Below, piece by piece: positions 63,770-64,000 of a stretch of 64,000 nucleotides of DNA; position 1 is the stretch's first letter, and each line of letters begins with the position of its first letter. Both the position numbers and the translations under genes were made by a program. The notes under the pieces were generated by a model that did not search any database, was not told where the DNA came from, and saw only the letters and a list, made by a program, of their open reading frames with translations. The DNA comes from Pseudomonas sp. B33.4 (GTDB lineage Bacteria > Pseudomonadota > Gammaproteobacteria > Pseudomonadales > Pseudomonadaceae), in contig NZ_CP140706.1 in NCBI RefSeq assembly GCF_034555375.1, positions 3,277,001 through 3,341,000 of the forward strand, given 5' to 3'.

Positions 63770-64000
63770 AGTGGCGCCCCTTGGCTACCAGCAGTTTTCG
63801 CCACCGTTGCCAATTCGCGCTCCTGTGCGGTCGCAGTGTCTCCGGTACGCACGCGTTGGAGACCGTCGACGATTACCCGGTCCTGTTCCTGCAAGCCGTT
63901 GACGATTTCCCGCAAACCGTCATGCAGTTTGCCAAGGGTGACCGGGCGGATTTCTACTTTGTTTTGTGGGTTGAGCACGTACACAACCTTGCGGGTCGCA
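63766..64000 (-). CDS. RND efflux periplasmic adaptor, C-terminal part (cut by window end)
   Basis: The last 77 or so residues of a membrane fusion protein: RKVVYVLNPQNKVEIRPVTL then VNGLQEQDRVIVDGLQRVR, the membrane-proximal domain of MexE/AcrA-type adaptors. The gene starts beyond the window. Its stop overlaps the pump start (ATGA). Confidence 0.85.
   Translation of the reverse strand, partial: ATRKVVYVLNPQNKVEIRPVTLGKLHDGLREIVNGLQEQDRVIVDGLQRVRTGDTATAQERELATVAKTAGSQGAPL

Noticed and set aside
1..64000. CRISPR arrays, tRNA/rRNA genes, insertion sequences, phage genes
   Set aside because: Looked for by eye on both strands; no regularly spaced repeats, cloverleaf sequences, transposases or integrases were recognised.

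Overview
The window looks like chromosomal DNA of a Pseudomonas of the fluorescens group. The basis is high-GC coding bias, gene families typical of that group (xylose isomerase linked to an xylFGH transporter and XylR, isoquinoline/nicotinate-type molybdenum hydroxylases with a separate cytochrome c, HAE1 RND efflux, polyphosphate kinase 2) and a hairpin of the REP type common in these genomes. This is family-level recognition by eye; no database search was run. I found no rRNA, tRNA, CRISPR array, intact insertion sequence or phage module.

Layout. 0-5.8 kb: a truncated LysR remnant, a HAD-like protein, a carboxynorspermidine synthase/decarboxylase pair, polyphosphate kinase 2 and a class V aminotransferase. 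5.9-14.1 kb: a thymidylate-kinase-like protein, a Rieske oxygenase, an MFS carrier, a secreted phospholipase-C-like protein, a ZIP metal transporter, an EamA carrier and an Old Yellow Enzyme. 14.2-18.3 kb (minus): a three-gene molybdenum hydroxylase operon (molybdopterin subunit, 2Fe-2S subunit, tri-haem cytochrome c), apparently entered through an 18-codon leader ORF. 18.5-20.7 kb: MFS carrier and LysR regulator. 20.7-27.4 kb: xylA-xylF-xylG-xylH with divergent xylR; no xylulokinase gene. 27.6-29.9 kb: second Old Yellow Enzyme and another LysR.

29.9-33.1 kb is an accessory segment. It holds one unrecognised 369-aa gene with codon use unlike its neighbours, two tiny overlapping ORFs, and about 1.4 kb of gene-poor DNA with two near-perfect inverted repeats. 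33.1-41.1 kb (plus) is a long co-directional run: SDR, secreted royal-jelly/Yellow-type beta-propeller, small membrane protein, a second molybdenum hydroxylase with tri-haem cytochrome, an XdhC-type maturation factor and an ABM-domain protein.

42.4-59.1 kb is the most interesting region, a catabolic locus around a GntR regulator. One arm (minus) carries a GldA-type dehydrogenase, an iron alcohol dehydrogenase, an aldehyde dehydrogenase and a ribose-type ABC transporter. The other arm (plus) carries a GMC oxidoreductase, a shikimate-dehydrogenase-like protein, an SDR, a second GldA-type enzyme, a split transketolase and an MHS-type carrier. I see no sugar kinase, isomerase or aldolase. Related palindromic sequences (an identical 12-mer at two promoters, a shared 11-mer at two others) lie upstream of four transcription units, three of them about 80 bp from the start codon, which suggests a single regulon. 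My reading is oxidation of a polyol or sugar to a ketose split directly by the two-subunit transketolase; the substrate is unknown. 59.2-64 kb (minus): an RND efflux operon (adaptor cut by the window end, pump, outer-membrane lipoprotein).
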